The notes under the pieces: model-generated | Database searches by the model: none | What the model saw: the letters and a program-made list of their open reading frames with translations, nothing else | Told to the model about the DNA's origin: nothing | Source: an uncultured Ruminococcus sp. | GTDB lineage: Bacteria > Bacillota > Clostridia > Oscillospirales > Acutalibacteraceae | Assembly: GCA_902766585.1 (NCBI GenBank) | Contig: CACXDV010000136.1 | Span: forward strand, 1-5,270 | Length of the DNA stretch: 5,270 nt | Reading direction: 5' to 3' | Shown here: piece by piece, positions 4,681 through 5,270 of the stretch | Numbering within the stretch: the stretch's first letter is position 1 | Layout: each line of letters starts with the position of its first letter | Program-made: the position numbers and the translations under genes

Positions 4681-5270
4681 ATGGAAAGCTATCCTTATGG
4701 AGTACAGGCATTATTTGACAATATCATTCCGGTTACAGCAGTTGTTCTTTTAGTTGCAATACTTTTCTTTGTTATATACTATTTCATCTACAGGTTCTAT
4801 ATAAACAAAAAAATACTCAACGGAGACAGAACAGCGCACAGCAAAATCGTTTCTCCCGCCATAATAGTGATAACAGTGGGCGTTATACTTTGTATTGCCG
4901 CGTATTTTGTGACACAGTATAAGCTGCAGATCATAGGGGTGACGGCGGGTGATTCATACTCAGCCGGAGCATCAAATTTACAGATCCTTTTAGAGAATAC
5001 GAGACGTTCCTCGGCTGAAAAGATAGCGAAAAATTACAGCTTCACAGCAGGCAAGGCTCACAATGATACTAAGACCTATGACCTTAATCTGACATTGGAG
5101 ACCGATATCGAGCTTGGCAAAAATGACAGGCTTACCTTCCGTATAGGCGACAGCAAAAGCGAGCTTAAAATGAACAATGACAGAAGCTACAGCTGTACCG
5201 TACAGGCAAGTCTTTTGAAGGATGTTCATCAGGGTATTCTTACTCTTGAATCAGACGGTGACAGAATAAG
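4681..5270 (+). CDS. Membrane protein with two N-terminal helices and an extracytoplasmic domain, 3'-truncated
   Basis: The frame is open from the ATG at 4681 to the right edge (196 codons plus 2 bases), so the C-terminus is missing. A strong GAGGAGG site 7 nt upstream fixes the start. Predicted topology: short N-terminus (1-16), first helix about 17-38 (PVTAVVLLVAILFFVIYYF), basic loop 39-57 (RFYINKKILNGDRTAHSK), second helix about 58-78 (PAIIVITVGVILCIAAYFV), then at least 115 hydrophilic residues. The positive-inside rule puts the basic loop in the cytoplasm and the large domain outside. That domain has alternating polar and hydrophobic stretches (YDLNLTLETDIEL, RLTFRIGD, GILTLESDGD) suggesting beta structure. 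I do not recognise a family. Its tight coupling to a LytTR regulator suggests a sensor or an inhibitor that holds the regulator at the membrane, as HdrM and BrsM do, but this is inference. Confidence 0.85.
   Translation, partial: MESYPYGVQALFDNIIPVTAVVLLVAILFFVIYYFIYRFYINKKILNGDRTAHSKIVSPAIIVITVGVILCIAAYFVTQYKLQIIGVTAGDSYSAGASNLQILLENTRRSSAEKIAKNYSFTAGKAHNDTKTYDLNLTLETDIELGKNDRLTFRIGDSKSELKMNNDRSYSCTVQASLLKDVHQGILTLESDGDRI

Noticed and set aside
4990..5229. Minus-strand open frame opposite the right-hand membrane protein gene
   Set aside because: It overlaps a well-supported plus-strand gene that runs off the edge, and has no sign of its own initiation site.
1..5270. CRISPR array, tRNA, rRNA, insertion sequence or phage genes
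   Set aside because: I saw no spaced repeat array, no tRNA-like cloverleaf, no rRNA segment and no transposase or phage protein in any frame.

Overview
The window looks like chromosomal DNA of a low-to-moderate G+C Firmicute, most likely a Ruminococcus-like member of the Clostridia (Oscillospiraceae). The basis is the Gram-positive style of the Shine-Dalgarno sites (GGAGG, GAGGAGG, AAAGGGG), sigma-A-like promoters, the rpsO-pnp gene order, and protein sequences of a Clostridia type. The genus is an inference; no 16S or other decisive marker is present.

Layout. (a) 1-577: 3' end of a plus-strand gene for a transglutaminase-like cysteine-protease-fold protein, cut by the left edge. (b) 578-1243: ribosomal and RNA-decay control region. 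A strong extended -10 promoter (633-661) drives a structured leader of about 120 nt and rpsO (ribosomal protein S15). A terminator hairpin follows. A leader for pnp then contains a very long, almost fully paired hairpin (1132-1196). (c) 1244-3436: complete pnp, polynucleotide phosphorylase, 730 aa. (d) 3465-3507: a bidirectional terminator between pnp and a convergent gene. (e) 3506-3988, minus strand: an unrecognised protein with two membrane segments and a soluble C-terminal domain, with its own promoter. (f) 3989-4215: divergent intergenic region with a promoter on each strand, related 9-bp boxes (AATACAGCG type) and a leader hairpin. (g) 4216-4668: small stand-alone LytTR DNA-binding regulator with a probable TTG start. 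(h) 4681 to the right edge: a translationally coupled gene for a protein with two membrane segments and an extracytoplasmic domain, cut by the edge.

How the parts relate. rpsO and pnp are a conserved pair (30S assembly and 3'-5' RNA decay). Both have structured leaders that suggest autogenous control: S15 acting on its own leader, and PNPase with a double-strand RNase acting on the pnp hairpin. The right-hand third is a separate, accessory-looking locus. A one-domain LytTR regulator is followed 12 nt later by a membrane protein. That is the gene order of LytTR regulatory systems (HdrRM/BrsRM type), in which the membrane partner restrains the regulator, but the partner here has a different predicted topology. 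The most noteworthy items are the pnp leader hairpin and the LytTR/membrane-protein pair with its shared divergent control region.
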